Shown: piece by piece, positions 20,783 through 32,285 of the stretch
Position numbering within the stretch: the first letter of the stretch is position 1
Layout of the letters: each line of letters begins with the position of its first letter
Assembly (NCBI GenBank): GCA_019120125.1
Contig: DWVR01000025.1
Location: 1-64,000 of the forward strand
Reading direction: 5' to 3'
From: Candidatus Phocaeicola excrementigallinarum
Lineage (GTDB): Bacteria > Bacteroidota > Bacteroidia > Bacteroidales > Bacteroidaceae
Length of the DNA: 64,000 bases
Made by a program: the position numbers and the translations under genes
Notes under the pieces: generated by a model
What the model saw: only the letters and a program-made list of their open reading frames with translations
Told to the model about the DNA's origin: nothing
The model's database searches: none

Positions 20783-21790
20783 ATGAAAGTAGCAATTGTA
20801 GGCGCGAGCGGTGCCGTAGGACAGGAGTTCCTGCGTGTACTCGATGAAAGGAATTTCCCGATTAATGAATTGTTGTTGTTCGGCTCCACACGCAGTGCGG
20901 GACGGAAATATACATTCAGAGGAAAAGAAATCGAAGTGAAGCTTCTGCAGCACAACGATGACTTCAAAGGTGTGGACATTGCATTCGCTTCAGCCGGAGC
21001 AGGTACATCCAGAGAATTTGCCGACACAATCACGAAACACGGCGCCGTGATGATCGACAATTCCAGCGCGTTCCGCATGGAAGAGGACATTCCGCTGGTA
21101 GTACCCGAAGTGAATCCGGACGATGCGCTGAACCGTCCGCGGAACATTATCGCCAACCCGAACTGTACGACCATCCAGATGGTGGTGGCCCTGAAAGCCA
21201 TCGAGAATCTGACCCACATCAAGCGTGTGCATGTGTCCACCTATCAGGCAGCCAGCGGCGCGGGTGCGGCAGCCATGGACGAGCTTTACGAGCAATATCG
21301 CCAGGTGTTGGCCGGCGAGCCTGTCACCGTGGAGAAATTTGCCTATCAGCTTGCCTTCAACCTGATTCCGCAGATTGACGTATTCACCGACAACGGATAT
21401 ACAAAAGAGGAAATGAAGATGTATAACGAGACGCGCAAGATCATGCATTCTGACGTAAAAGTCAGCGCAACCTGTGTGCGTGTGCCAGCCCTCCGCTCTC
21501 ATTCGGAAAGTATCTGGGTGGAGACGGAACGTCCCGTATCGGTGGAAGAGGCACGCGAAGCCTTCGCCCACGGTGACGGTCTTGTACTGATGGACAACCC
21601 GGAAAAGAAAGAATACCCGATGCCGCTGTTCCTTGCCGGAAAGGATCCTGTCTACGTAGGACGTATCCGCAAGGATATGGCCAACGAGAACGGACTGACT
21701 TTCTGGATTGTGGGCGACCAGATCAAGAAGGGTGCCGCACTGAATGCCGTACAGATAGCGGAATACCTGATCAAAGTGAAAAACATCTGA
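20783..21790 (+). CDS. asd: Aspartate-semialdehyde dehydrogenase
   Basis: [34 protein letters not shown] catalytic Cys motif, [11 protein letters not shown]. Confidence 0.96.
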   Translation: MKVAIVGASGAVGQEFLRVLDERNFPINELLLFGSTRSAGRKYTFRGKEIEVKLLQHNDDFKGVDIAFASAGAGTSREFADTITKHGAVMIDNSSAFRMEEDIPLVVPEVNPDDALNRPRNIIANPNCTTIQMVVALKAIENLTHIKRVHVSTYQAASGAGAAAMDELYEQYRQVLAGEPVTVEKFAYQLAFNLIPQIDVFTDNGYTKEEMKMYNETRKIMHSDVKVSATCVRVPALRSHSESIWVETERPVSVEEAREAFAHGDGLVLMDNPEKKEYPMPLFLAGKDPVYVGRIRKDMANENGLTFWIVGDQIKKGAALNAVQIAEYLIKVKNI

Positions 21791-21836
21791 CCGGAAGTGT
21801 GAAAGAACAAGACAAACGGACCGGCCGGTTGTCTGA

Positions 21837-21897
21837 AAAAACTGTAGTGTATCAAATAAGTCAACACAAATTATTTAGTACACTACAGTTTTTTTAT
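21837..21897. terminator. Long-stem bidirectional hairpin between convergent asd and phosphoesterase genes
   Basis: AAAACTGTAGTGTA ... TACACTACAGTTTTTTT perfect 14-bp arms, flanking A/T runs. Confidence 0.65.
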
Positions 21898-21923
21898 TGC
21901 CTGCTTCTTTGCAAGTCTAAAAA

Positions 21924-22898
21924 TCACATCGGATAACTGACTTCATTGATGACTTTGCCACCTTTCAGACGGATCCATGTACGGAAACCGCGTTCGCCTT
22001 CCCTCAGTTCGATGACACGGGCACCGTTTCCTCCAGGAATGTCATTATACACCGTGTTTCCACCCGTGTAGCGGCCATAACCCAGCATGATGCCATACCA
22101 GTTCACCACATAATCGTTCACATGGTCATGCCCCACGAAAGTGGCCATCACATCTCCGGCCTCCAACATCGCCGTAAACAGCCCCGTATTCAATGCCGGC
22201 GCACACGCCCTCTCTTTCCGTGTACCTATCAGCAGCGCATTCTCGTCCTGAGCGGCCTGATTATATTCAGGAACGGGGATATGAAAGAATGCCAACGCGG
22301 GCAAGGGAACCCCACCGTTCCGCGTCGTGAAACCCACACTCTCCTTCCGGTACCATTCTATCTGGTCGGGTTTGATCCAGTCATATCCTTTCACTTCTTT
22401 CCGGCCCGAATACGCATGACTGTCGAACACATAGATGACGGCCGCATCTTTCGTGCCGTCAGAAGAACGGACCGGAAGAATGAAATTCGTCACCCCCGAA
22501 ATACCGTCCACGGTTCCGGTCATATTGCCCGGCTTGCCCTTGAGATATTCACTCAACTGTCCGCGGGTCATATCCTGCTCGTCATCATGATTTCCCCAAG
22601 TTACGGCAAAGGGAATGCCGCGTGAAACAGCCGGCTCAAGGGCCCGGTCAAGGGCCTCCGAAGCCGGTTTGGCATACACCAGGTCGCCCGTATACATCAC
22701 AAAATCCGGCTTCTCGGCATCCAGCACCTCGTTCATGCGTTCTGCCGCTTCCTCACTGGCCGGATTCCCCGGTTTCCAATGCACATCGGTAAACTGTACA
22801 ATCTTGATCTTTCCGTCCGCGCCGAACTTCAGTTCCTGTGCGCGCATCCCCATGCCCCCTACAAGAAGGAGAGCCACCACGCAAAACAATTTTCTCAT
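21924..22898 (-). CDS. Secreted calcineurin-like metallophosphoesterase
   Basis: FTDVHWKPG, YTGDLVY, TWGNHDDE, FVGHDHVNDY metal-binding motifs; signal peptide. Confidence 0.9.
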   Translation of the reverse strand: MRKLFCVVALLLVGGMGMRAQELKFGADGKIKIVQFTDVHWKPGNPASEEAAERMNEVLDAEKPDFVMYTGDLVYAKPASEALDRALEPAVSRGIPFAVTWGNHDDEQDMTRGQLSEYLKGKPGNMTGTVDGISGVTNFILPVRSSDGTKDAAVIYVFDSHAYSGRKEVKGYDWIKPDQIEWYRKESVGFTTRNGGVPLPALAFFHIPVPEYNQAAQDENALLIGTRKERACAPALNTGLFTAMLEAGDVMATFVGHDHVNDYVVNWYGIMLGYGRYTGGNTVYNDIPGGNGARVIELREGERGFRTWIRLKGGKVINEVSYPM

Positions 22899-23194
22899 AT
22901 ATTTTTCAGTGTTAAAGTATTATAGCCGTAAAGCATTAAAGCGCATGGCACCGGCAACCCCTTTATAGAATCCACGCTTTCCCACCGTATCGTTTTATCC
23001 ATGCACCTGCTGCTTATCATAATAAGGCAGACAAAGCCGCTCCACGCGACAAAGGTAATCCGAAAAGATTACATCCCTGTCACAATCATGCGACAAAATA
23101 TGATGCCAATCCAAAAAATTCGTATATTTGCTCTCGAAGGCTTTCTTGTCCGAACATTATATAAATCTGAATATCATCAAAAAAACACAGAATT

Positions 23195-25069
23195 ATGGCA
23201 GATAGTAAAGAAAAACTTTTTTCGGATTTTCCGCCCGTGTCCACACAGGAATGGATGGACAAGATCATGGTAGACCTGAAAGGGGCCGACTATGAGAAAA
23301 AACTGGTGTGGAGAACCAACGAAGGCTTTAAGGTGAAACCTTTCTACCGGCAGGAAGACCTGGAAGGACTCAACACCACCGAAGGACTTCCGGGCGAGTT
23401 TCCCTACATCCGGGGAAACAAGAAAAATGACAACACGTGGTATATCCGTCAGGACATCCGGGTGGACGATGCGAAAGAGGCCAATGCCAAAGCGCTCGAC
23501 ATTCTGAACAAGGGCGTGGACTCGCTGGGCTTCTCCGTGAAAAAAACGGACCTCAGCGAAGAGTTTGTCCGCACTCTGCTCGACGGAATCTGCTGCGACT
23601 GCATCGAGCTGAACTTCTCCACCTGCCAGCGCCACACGCTGATGCTGGCAAAGCTCCTGACCGGATATTTCAAGGAAAAAGGATACGACCCTGAACGGAT
23701 TCACGGCTCGCTCAACTTCGACCCTATCAGCAAAATGCTGCAGAAAAGAAAGGATGTGAGCGGAGTCATCGCATTCGGGAAAGACCTCATCGACACATTG
23801 AAGGACTATCCCCACTTCCGCTGCATGGCAGTCAACTCGCTGATGCTGAACAATTCGGGAGCCTATATCTATCAGGAACTGGGCTATGCGCTGGCATGGG
23901 GCAATGAATACCTGCGCCAGATGACCGAAGCGGGAGTTCCGGCAGAGCTGGCCGCAAGAAAAATCAAGTTCAATTTCGGAATCAGCTCCAACTATTTCAT
24001 GGAAATAGCCAAGTTCCGTGCCGCACGTATGCTTTGGGCGGACATTGCGGCACAATACCAGCCTGAACATCAGGACGCGTGCATGATGAACACCCATGCG
24101 GAAACGTCCTCATTCAACCTGACACTATTCGACTCATACGTCAACCTGCTCCGCACACAGACCGAGACCATGAGCGCGGCCATCGCCGGAGTGGACTCCA
24201 TCACGGTAACTCCTTTCGACAAAGTATATGAAACGCCGAATGACTTCTCCGAACGTCTGGCACGCAACCAGCAGCTCCTGCTGAAAGAAGAGTCGCACTT
24301 CAACCGCATTGTGGACGCGGCGGCGGGTTCCTATTACATCGAGAACCTGACGGCATCCATCGCCAAAGAGGCATGGAAGCTCTTCCTGCAGGTGGAAGAC
24401 GAAGGCGGTATGCTGGAAGCGGTAAAGGCAGGCACCGTGCAGGAAGCGGTGAACGCCAGCAACAAGGCCCGTCATGAAGCGGTATCCCGACGGAAAGAAA
24501 TCCTGCTGGGCACCAACCAATATCCGAACTTCAACGAGTTGGCAGGAGAAAAGGCACCGCTGGCCCAGACATGCGGCTGCGGAGGAGGAAAAGACCATCA
24601 GCATACACACGAATGCGAGAAACCCTTCCCGACCCTCCACACGGACCGTGCCGCCAGCGAGTTCGAGTCACTCCGTCTGGAAACGGAGCATTCGGGCAAG
24701 CGTCCGAAAGCGTTCATGCTGACCATCGGCAACCTGGCCATGCGTCAGGCACGTGCCCAGTTCTCGTGCAACTTCCTGGCCTGCGCGGGCTATGAGGTAA
24801 TCGACAACCTGGGATTCCCGTCGGTGGAAGAAGGAGTGGAAGCAGCAATCAAGGCAAAGGCCGACATTGTGGTGCTCTGCTCCAGCGACGACGAGTATGC
24901 GGAATATGCCGTTCCGGCCTTCAAGGCTCTCGGCGGACATGCGATGTTCATCGTGGCCGGTGCTCCGGCATGCATGGAAGAGCTGAAAGCCGCCGGCATC
25001 GAGCACTTCATCCACGTGCGCTGCAACGTCCTGGAAACCCTGCGTGAGTTCAACAAACAATTACTGTAA
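23195..25069 (+). CDS. mutA: Methylmalonyl-CoA mutase small subunit
   Basis: Mutase TIM-barrel homologous to the downstream mutB; degenerate B12 domain; Cys/His-rich linker. Confidence 0.93.
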   Translation: MADSKEKLFSDFPPVSTQEWMDKIMVDLKGADYEKKLVWRTNEGFKVKPFYRQEDLEGLNTTEGLPGEFPYIRGNKKNDNTWYIRQDIRVDDAKEANAKALDILNKGVDSLGFSVKKTDLSEEFVRTLLDGICCDCIELNFSTCQRHTLMLAKLLTGYFKEKGYDPERIHGSLNFDPISKMLQKRKDVSGVIAFGKDLIDTLKDYPHFRCMAVNSLMLNNSGAYIYQELGYALAWGNEYLRQMTEAGVPAELAARKIKFNFGISSNYFMEIAKFRAARMLWADIAAQYQPEHQDACMMNTHAETSSFNLTLFDSYVNLLRTQTETMSAAIAGVDSITVTPFDKVYETPNDFSERLARNQQLLLKEESHFNRIVDAAAGSYYIENLTASIAKEAWKLFLQVEDEGGMLEAVKAGTVQEAVNASNKARHEAVSRRKEILLGTNQYPNFNELAGEKAPLAQTCGCGGGKDHQHTHECEKPFPTLHTDRAASEFESLRLETEHSGKRPKAFMLTIGNLAMRQARAQFSCNFLACAGYEVIDNLGFPSVEEGVEAAIKAKADIVVLCSSDDEYAEYAVPAFKALGGHAMFIVAGAPACMEELKAAGIEHFIHVRCNVLETLREFNKQLL

Positions 25070-25077
25070 CATTCAAT

Positions 25078-25584
25078 TGAACGCAGAGACACAGAGGCAC
25101 AGAGCTTTTCTTTTTTGAGTTTTAAAAGAGACATGGAGAACAAATACAACATTTACAACACGATAAGCCGGGAAATTATCGGAGCGGCAATAGAAGTACA
25201 CAAAGAGTTAGGCCCCGGATTGCTGGAATGCGTGTATGAAACATGTCTCATCAGAGAACTTCAAAGAAAAGGCCTGGAAGTGAAAAGCCAAGTACCTGTC
25301 CCTTTATTCTACAAGGGAGAAAAACTTGACAAAGAGTTCCGGCTAGACCTTTTGGTAGAGGACAAAGTGGTCGTTGAACTGAAAGCGATAGACGAAATCA
25401 AGGATATACACGAAGTGCAACTGGTCACTTATCTGAAACTGACCGGAAAGAAATTAGGATTACTGATTAATTTCAATGTTCCGGTCTTGAGCAAAGGTAT
25501 CCGACGAAGAATAAACGGACTTTAATCTTTCTCTGCAGACTCGGCCACTAAAAAATCCTCTGCGATTTAGCGTCTCTGCGTTCA
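25078..25584. mobile_element. Putative inverted-repeat-bounded cassette carrying the GxxExxY gene
   Basis: TGAACGCAGAGAC at 25078-25090 and its exact reverse complement GTCTCTGCGTTCA at 25572-25584 bracket the ORF between mutA and mutB. Confidence 0.5.
25133..25525 (+). CDS. GxxExxY family protein (PDDEXK_3-type predicted nuclease)
   Basis: [20 protein letters not shown] (GxxExxY) and [17 protein letters not shown] (D..ExK). Confidence 0.93.
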   Translation: MENKYNIYNTISREIIGAAIEVHKELGPGLLECVYETCLIRELQRKGLEVKSQVPVPLFYKGEKLDKEFRLDLLVEDKVVVELKAIDEIKDIHEVQLVTYLKLTGKKLGLLINFNVPVLSKGIRRRINGL

Positions 25585-25598
25585 AAAAAAATAAGACT

Positions 25599-27752
<2,154 letters not shown>

Positions 27753-27760
27753 TATTCCCC

Positions 27761-27823
27761 ACACAAAGGCACGAGGACACAAAGAAAAGCGGCAGCGAAG
27801 CTCCTGTGTCTTTGTGCCTTTTT
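27761..27823. repeat. Imperfect inverted repeat of the CACAAAGGCAC..GACAC type
   Basis: cacacaaaggcacgaggacacaaag ... ctcctgtgtctttgtgcctttttg. Confidence 0.75.
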
Positions 27824-27852
27824 GTTTTTGCCTGATTTTTATCCCAATCCAC

Positions 27853-29955
27853 ATGTTTATGAAAAAGCTTACCTTCATCTTCTGCCTGCTTCTGGCCTGT
27901 GCCGGACTGCACTCCCGGACCTTATCCGACAAAGGCGCGTTCCGCCAATGGCAAGACAACAAATACTCCATGTTCATCCATTTCGGATTATACTCCGAGC
28001 TGGGAGGAGTATGGAACGGACAGCCAGTAAGGCAAGGCTATAGCGAACAGATCATGGCTTTCGCCCCTATCCCGAAACTGGAATACGAGACGCTCGCAGC
28101 ACGGTTCAACCCGACACGGTTCAACGCCGATTCCATTGCGGCCTTGGCCAAACGCGCAGGCATGCGCTCCATTGTGCTCACCAGCAAGCATCACGACGGA
28201 TTCTGCCTGTTCCGCACCTCCACCACTGACTACAATTCATACGACGCCTCCCCGTGCAAACGCGACTTCGTGAAAGAAATGGCGGATGCGTGCAAACGTG
28301 CCGGACTGCACTTCGGCCTCTATTATTCACTCATTGACTGGCATTACCCGTACGCGTCTCCCATGTCGCCCCATAATGCGGATTTCATCACAGAGAGACA
28401 CCACGAATATTCCAAGGCACAATTGAACGAGCTTCTCACCCGATACGGTCCCGTCTCGGAACTCTGGTTCGATATGGGAGCCAACACACCGACGCAAAGC
28501 AAGGAACTGTATGAACTGGTACACCGCCTCCAACCCGACTGTATGGTGAGCGGACGACTGGGAAACGACCAGTACGACTTCTGCGTGATGGGCGACAACC
28601 AATATCCGGGGGCCACCCTGCAGACTCCATGGCAGACCGCCGCCTCCATGTTCGACGAGACCTGGAGCTACCGGTCATGGCAGGAACGGGGAAAAGTGTG
28701 CGACAAGGTGAAAGAAAAGACCCGTAACCTGATCGACGTGGTCTCCCACGGCGGAAACTTTCTGCTGAACATCGGTCCTGACGGAAACGGGAATGTAGTA
28801 CCCTTCGAGAAGGAAGTCCTGGAGAACATAGGAAAATGGCTCCGCCAGTACGGGTATGCCGTGTACGGGAGCAGGCCCTCTCCTTTTCAGACGGACTTCG
28901 GATGGGGGGCGGTGACCCGGAACGGAAAGCGTCTGTATCTCTTCCTGTCGGGCGAATACCCGGAAAACGGGAAAATCACATTCGACATGCCCGGATATAC
29001 CCTGCAGGAGGGGGACGGAAAAATGGCCACCTACCTGCAATACGGCGACCAGATCGTACTGACCGTACCGGCTTCCGCCTACAAGGACAGTGTGGTCCAT
29101 GTGCTGACCCTCGATTTCGACAAGACCATCGAGCCTCTTCCCGGAAACGGTGTAAGAAGCGTCATGCTGACCTCACAGAACGCCACCCCCCTCTACAGCT
29201 ATTCCTGTTTTGACTACTACAGCAACTATAAAAGCACGGTAGGATATTCCTGGAATTTCGAGCAGATCCTCCTGAAACAGCTCGACCTGATCTATACTCC
29301 ACAGGAAGCGGGCAGGGAAATCGACCTGACCATTGACGACAAGACCTATACGCTGACTCTCGACAAAAAGAGACCGCAGGAAATGGAAGCGCTTCCGGGC
29401 ACGGAATGGGGCGGCCTGTATCTGTGCGGCCCGGGCGGAGGCTCATTCCTGTCACCATCCACATTGAAGACAGACCGCGAGCATGCACCGGTAAGAAACG
29501 AAAAATGGGAAGTTCTCAGACAAGACAGCGGAACCATCGCCTGCGGGACGTTCGAGACCTACTACCTGATGCGGGAGATCGAATCCCCGCGGGCCCAACG
29601 GATTGTGGCGGAAGTGGGAGCCGGAAACGGTATAGAAGTATATCTGAACGGAAAATCCATCATGAAGCATCTGAATCCGTACCGCTGCACATTCAGGAAG
29701 GAACTGGTGGTCCTCCCCCTGAGAAAAGGGAACAACCAGGTGGTAGTCCGCCTCTACAACCGTTTCGAGAACCAGTCAGGCTACCTCCTTCGTCCGGCAA
29801 CCCGACCGGTCGTCTACCGGCAGGAAGTCACACTCCCCGAAATTCTGAACGGAAAGTCACATACGGTAACCGTCAGGCCGCACAATCCGGTTTCCCCCCA
29901 CACGGATGCCGGACTCTCGAACCTGCGCATCCGGCTCAGAAGAATCGCGATGTAG
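27853..29955 (+). CDS. Alpha-L-fucosidase (GH29)
   Basis: MFIHFGLYS, VLTSKHHDGFCLF, LWFDMGAN (nucleophile Asp region), GGNFLLNIGPDGNG; start set at MFMKKLTFIF. Confidence 0.93.
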   Translation: MFMKKLTFIFCLLLACAGLHSRTLSDKGAFRQWQDNKYSMFIHFGLYSELGGVWNGQPVRQGYSEQIMAFAPIPKLEYETLAARFNPTRFNADSIAALAKRAGMRSIVLTSKHHDGFCLFRTSTTDYNSYDASPCKRDFVKEMADACKRAGLHFGLYYSLIDWHYPYASPMSPHNADFITERHHEYSKAQLNELLTRYGPVSELWFDMGANTPTQSKELYELVHRLQPDCMVSGRLGNDQYDFCVMGDNQYPGATLQTPWQTAASMFDETWSYRSWQERGKVCDKVKEKTRNLIDVVSHGGNFLLNIGPDGNGNVVPFEKEVLENIGKWLRQYGYAVYGSRPSPFQTDFGWGAVTRNGKRLYLFLSGEYPENGKITFDMPGYTLQEGDGKMATYLQYGDQIVLTVPASAYKDSVVHVLTLDFDKTIEPLPGNGVRSVMLTSQNATPLYSYSCFDYYSNYKSTVGYSWNFEQILLKQLDLIYTPQEAGREIDLTIDDKTYTLTLDKKRPQEMEALPGTEWGGLYLCGPGGGSFLSPSTLKTDREHAPVRNEKWEVLRQDSGTIACGTFETYYLMREIESPRAQRIVAEVGAGNGIEVYLNGKSIMKHLNPYRCTFRKELVVLPLRKGNNQVVVRLYNRFENQSGYLLRPATRPVVYRQEVTLPEILNGKSHTVTVRPHNPVSPHTDAGLSNLRIRLRRIAM

Positions 29956-29983
29956 AAGAATGGGGCTGTATCAAGAATGATTT

Positions 29984-30062
29984 GAAACACAAAGGCACAG
30001 AGACACAGAGCTTTCTGTTTTATGGATCTGCAGAAATGCTGTCTCCGTGTCTTTGTGCCTTA
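29984..30062. repeat. Inverted repeat of the same CACAAAGGCACAGAGACACAGAG family, no ORF inside
   Basis: gaaacacaaaggcacagagacacagagctttctg ... cagaaatgctgtctccgtgtctttgtgcctta. Confidence 0.85.
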
Positions 30063-30067
30063 ATTCC

Positions 30068-31030
30068 TCAATAAATGGCCTCGGCGATTTTCCGCACACT
30101 GTCAGACGCCAGCAACGTGTAGAAATGAAGCCCCGGCACGCCGTGCCTGATAAGATCCTTACACTGCTCAATGCCCCACTCCACTCCTACGGCCTTCACT
30201 TCTTCGTCCGTCTTGCATTTGCGGAGTTCCGCGGCAAAAGGTTCCGGAATATCCGTGCGGAACACCTTGGGAAGAACCGTCAGCTGACTTTTCAGCACCA
30301 CAGGCTTGACACCCGGAATAATCGGCACATTGATCCCCTCTTTCCGGCAACGCTCCACAAACGAATAATATTTCTCATTGTCGAAAAACATCTGGGTCAC
30401 CACATAGTCGGCGCCGTTGCGCACTTTCTCTTTCAGATAGAAAATGTCCGAGTCCATATTGGGAGCCTCCTCGTGTTTTTCAGGATAGCAGGCCATGCCA
30501 TACGAAAAAGGCGTCTCAATCCCCTCAATCTTCGAACCGTCGAGCGCGATTCCCTGATTGAACAGGTTGACCTGCCGCTGGAGGTCGGTGGCATGCTCAT
30601 GATACAGATCCCTGTCCCTTGCCGGGATGTCCAACGACTTCGCGTCCCCACGAAGCAGCAACAGGTTTCTGATTCCCAGAAAATTCAGGTCCAGCAAGGC
30701 ATATTCCGTCTCTTCCTTTGTGAATCCTTTGCAGATGATGTGCGGAACCGCCTGAATACCATACTTGTTCTGAATGGCCGCGGCCACGGCCACCGTTCCC
30801 GGACGCTTGCGCACCGTAGCCTTTTTCAGATTCCCGTCGGGCTGAGGGACATAGATTGTCTCACTATGATGCGAAGTGATGTTGATGTATTTCGGCTCAA
30901 ACTCCTTCAGTTTCTCAATCACGTTATACACCTTCTGAATGCTGTTCCCCTTCAGCGGAGGCAATATCTCGAACGAAAAGACCGGACGCTGGCTGTCCTT
31001 CCTGTTTTCTATAAAATCTATAACTTTCAT
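30068..31030 (-). CDS. metF: Methylenetetrahydrofolate reductase
   Basis: FSFEILPPLKG, YINITSHHSE, TQMFFDNEKYY; start set at MKVIDFIENRK. Confidence 0.95.
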   Translation of the reverse strand: MKVIDFIENRKDSQRPVFSFEILPPLKGNSIQKVYNVIEKLKEFEPKYINITSHHSETIYVPQPDGNLKKATVRKRPGTVAVAAAIQNKYGIQAVPHIICKGFTKEETEYALLDLNFLGIRNLLLLRGDAKSLDIPARDRDLYHEHATDLQRQVNLFNQGIALDGSKIEGIETPFSYGMACYPEKHEEAPNMDSDIFYLKEKVRNGADYVVTQMFFDNEKYYSFVERCRKEGINVPIIPGVKPVVLKSQLTVLPKVFRTDIPEPFAAELRKCKTDEEVKAVGVEWGIEQCKDLIRHGVPGLHFYTLLASDSVRKIAEAIY

Positions 31031-31129
31031 ATCTTTTATTAATGTGTTTCTCCGCAAAGGTAACGAATCTTCAAAAAACAGGCTAATATTATCCGTCTTT
31101 TTAAACCAGGTTTCTACGGCTCTTTCATT

Positions 31130-31160
31130 GTAGGGGTGGACTCGTGTGTCCGCCCGGATA
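31130..31160. repeat. GTAGGGG-family small palindromic repeat
   Basis: tgtaggggtggactcgtgtgtccgcccggat, arms GGG(T)GGAC / GTCC(G)CCC. Confidence 0.5.
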
Positions 31161-31180
31161 TATTGCAGGTGTTATCGAGA

Positions 31181-31337
31181 ATGTCTCAAAATAAAAATTG
31201 TCTGCCAAAAAGCAATGTCATCCTGAGCGGAGCGAAGAAACAACGTTCGATGAAGTCAATCTCGTGTGCATTGGCTTGTGTTTTCGAGATCCTTCACTCC
31301 GCTCAGGATGACAAAATGAAAGTGGATTTTTATTTTG
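31181..31337. repeat. MITE/REP-like inverted repeat
   Basis: Outer arms TCTCAAAATAAAAAT.../...ATTTTTATTTTGG; inner arms GTCATCCTGAGCGGAGCGAAG / CTTCACTCCGCTCAGGATGAC. Confidence 0.75.
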
Positions 31338-31339
31338 GA

Positions 31340-32011
31340 TTACTTTATTCCCAGACAGTAATTAATCAGCAGGAGCATATCGATGGTGTTGGCCGTATCA
31401 AGCTCCATCCGCCTGATGTAGTCCTTTATTTCTTCTTTGTGCGAGGGGAAAAGCTTCTGCAGATCCTTTACCCTTTTTATCTTTTTCTGCTTTCCGTTTA
31501 TGCTGATGTAATAGGTGTTGTCGCTCTTACGGGTGTAGACATCCGTGTTCTTCGCGCTCTGATTCTGGTAGGGGGTGTACTTTTCCGTCCCGTAAAGTCC
31601 CAGATTGGTCATCTTCAACGTGTACACGCTGCCTTGGGTCACCATGCCCAAGGCTCCTCTGGAACCGATGTTCACGTCCTTCAGCAGCCAGTCCACATAG
31701 ATGACGCCGTTCTTGGCGTTCACCACCTCCCGGAAGCCCTTGGCCGCAGGCACGAACTTGTGGCCCTCAATCGTGATGGTGTCCACCTGCGCGGGGTTGG
31801 TCATCTCCATCATGTCCTCCCCTTGCCGGAAATACATGGTCTTGTTGGCCGCGTCATAGTTCATCACGGCCTGGCTCGTGGTACGGTTCCTGAACTTGAT
31901 CTGTGCCGTGGTGAAGCTGTCGAACAGAAAAATCCTGTGGTATTGCTGTGCATAAAGAGGCGGCAATGCCATACACAGCTGCAATACGATGAATGTAACG
32001 AGTTTTCTCAT
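31340..32011 (-). CDS. Secreted hypothetical protein linked to SusD
   Basis: Signal peptide MRKLVTFIVLQLCMALPPLYAQ; no recognised enzymatic motif. Confidence 0.7.
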   Translation of the reverse strand: MRKLVTFIVLQLCMALPPLYAQQYHRIFLFDSFTTAQIKFRNRTTSQAVMNYDAANKTMYFRQGEDMMEMTNPAQVDTITIEGHKFVPAAKGFREVVNAKNGVIYVDWLLKDVNIGSRGALGMVTQGSVYTLKMTNLGLYGTEKYTPYQNQSAKNTDVYTRKSDNTYYISINGKQKKIKRVKDLQKLFPSHKEEIKDYIRRMELDTANTIDMLLLINYCLGIK

Positions 32012-32016
32012 ATATA

Positions 32017-32213
32017 AATGAAGAATTAAGAATGAAGAATGAAGAATAAAATAAATGAAGAATGAAGAGTGAAGAACAAAATAAATGAAGAATGAAAAGT
32101 GAAGAACTTAGAAATGAAATAATTTGTGTGAAATCAAGATTCTTCATTTCTCGCTTTTCATTTTATAAAATTCCTCATTCTTCATTCTTAATTCTTCATT
32201 TTCTAAGTTCTTC
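32017..32213. repeat. Purine-rich GAAGAATGAA repeat region with perfect 24-bp inverted arms and two 30-bp direct repeats
   Basis: AATGAAGAATTAAGAATGAAGAAT at 32017-32040, exact reverse complement at 32177-32200; direct repeats 32051-32080 / 32081-32110. Confidence 0.9.
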
Positions 32214-32285
32214 ATTTATAAAAGTGTTCCGGAACCTCACGGCCCCGGAAACACCACTACTTACGTTATATGTGCTAATTTCGGA

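Noticed and set aside
22980-23190. Cobalamin riboswitch upstream of mutA
   Set aside because: Looked for a B12-box-like motif and conserved helices; none recognisable by eye
23177-24097. 306-aa minus-strand ORF
   Set aside because: Antisense to mutA; the mutA reading is unambiguous
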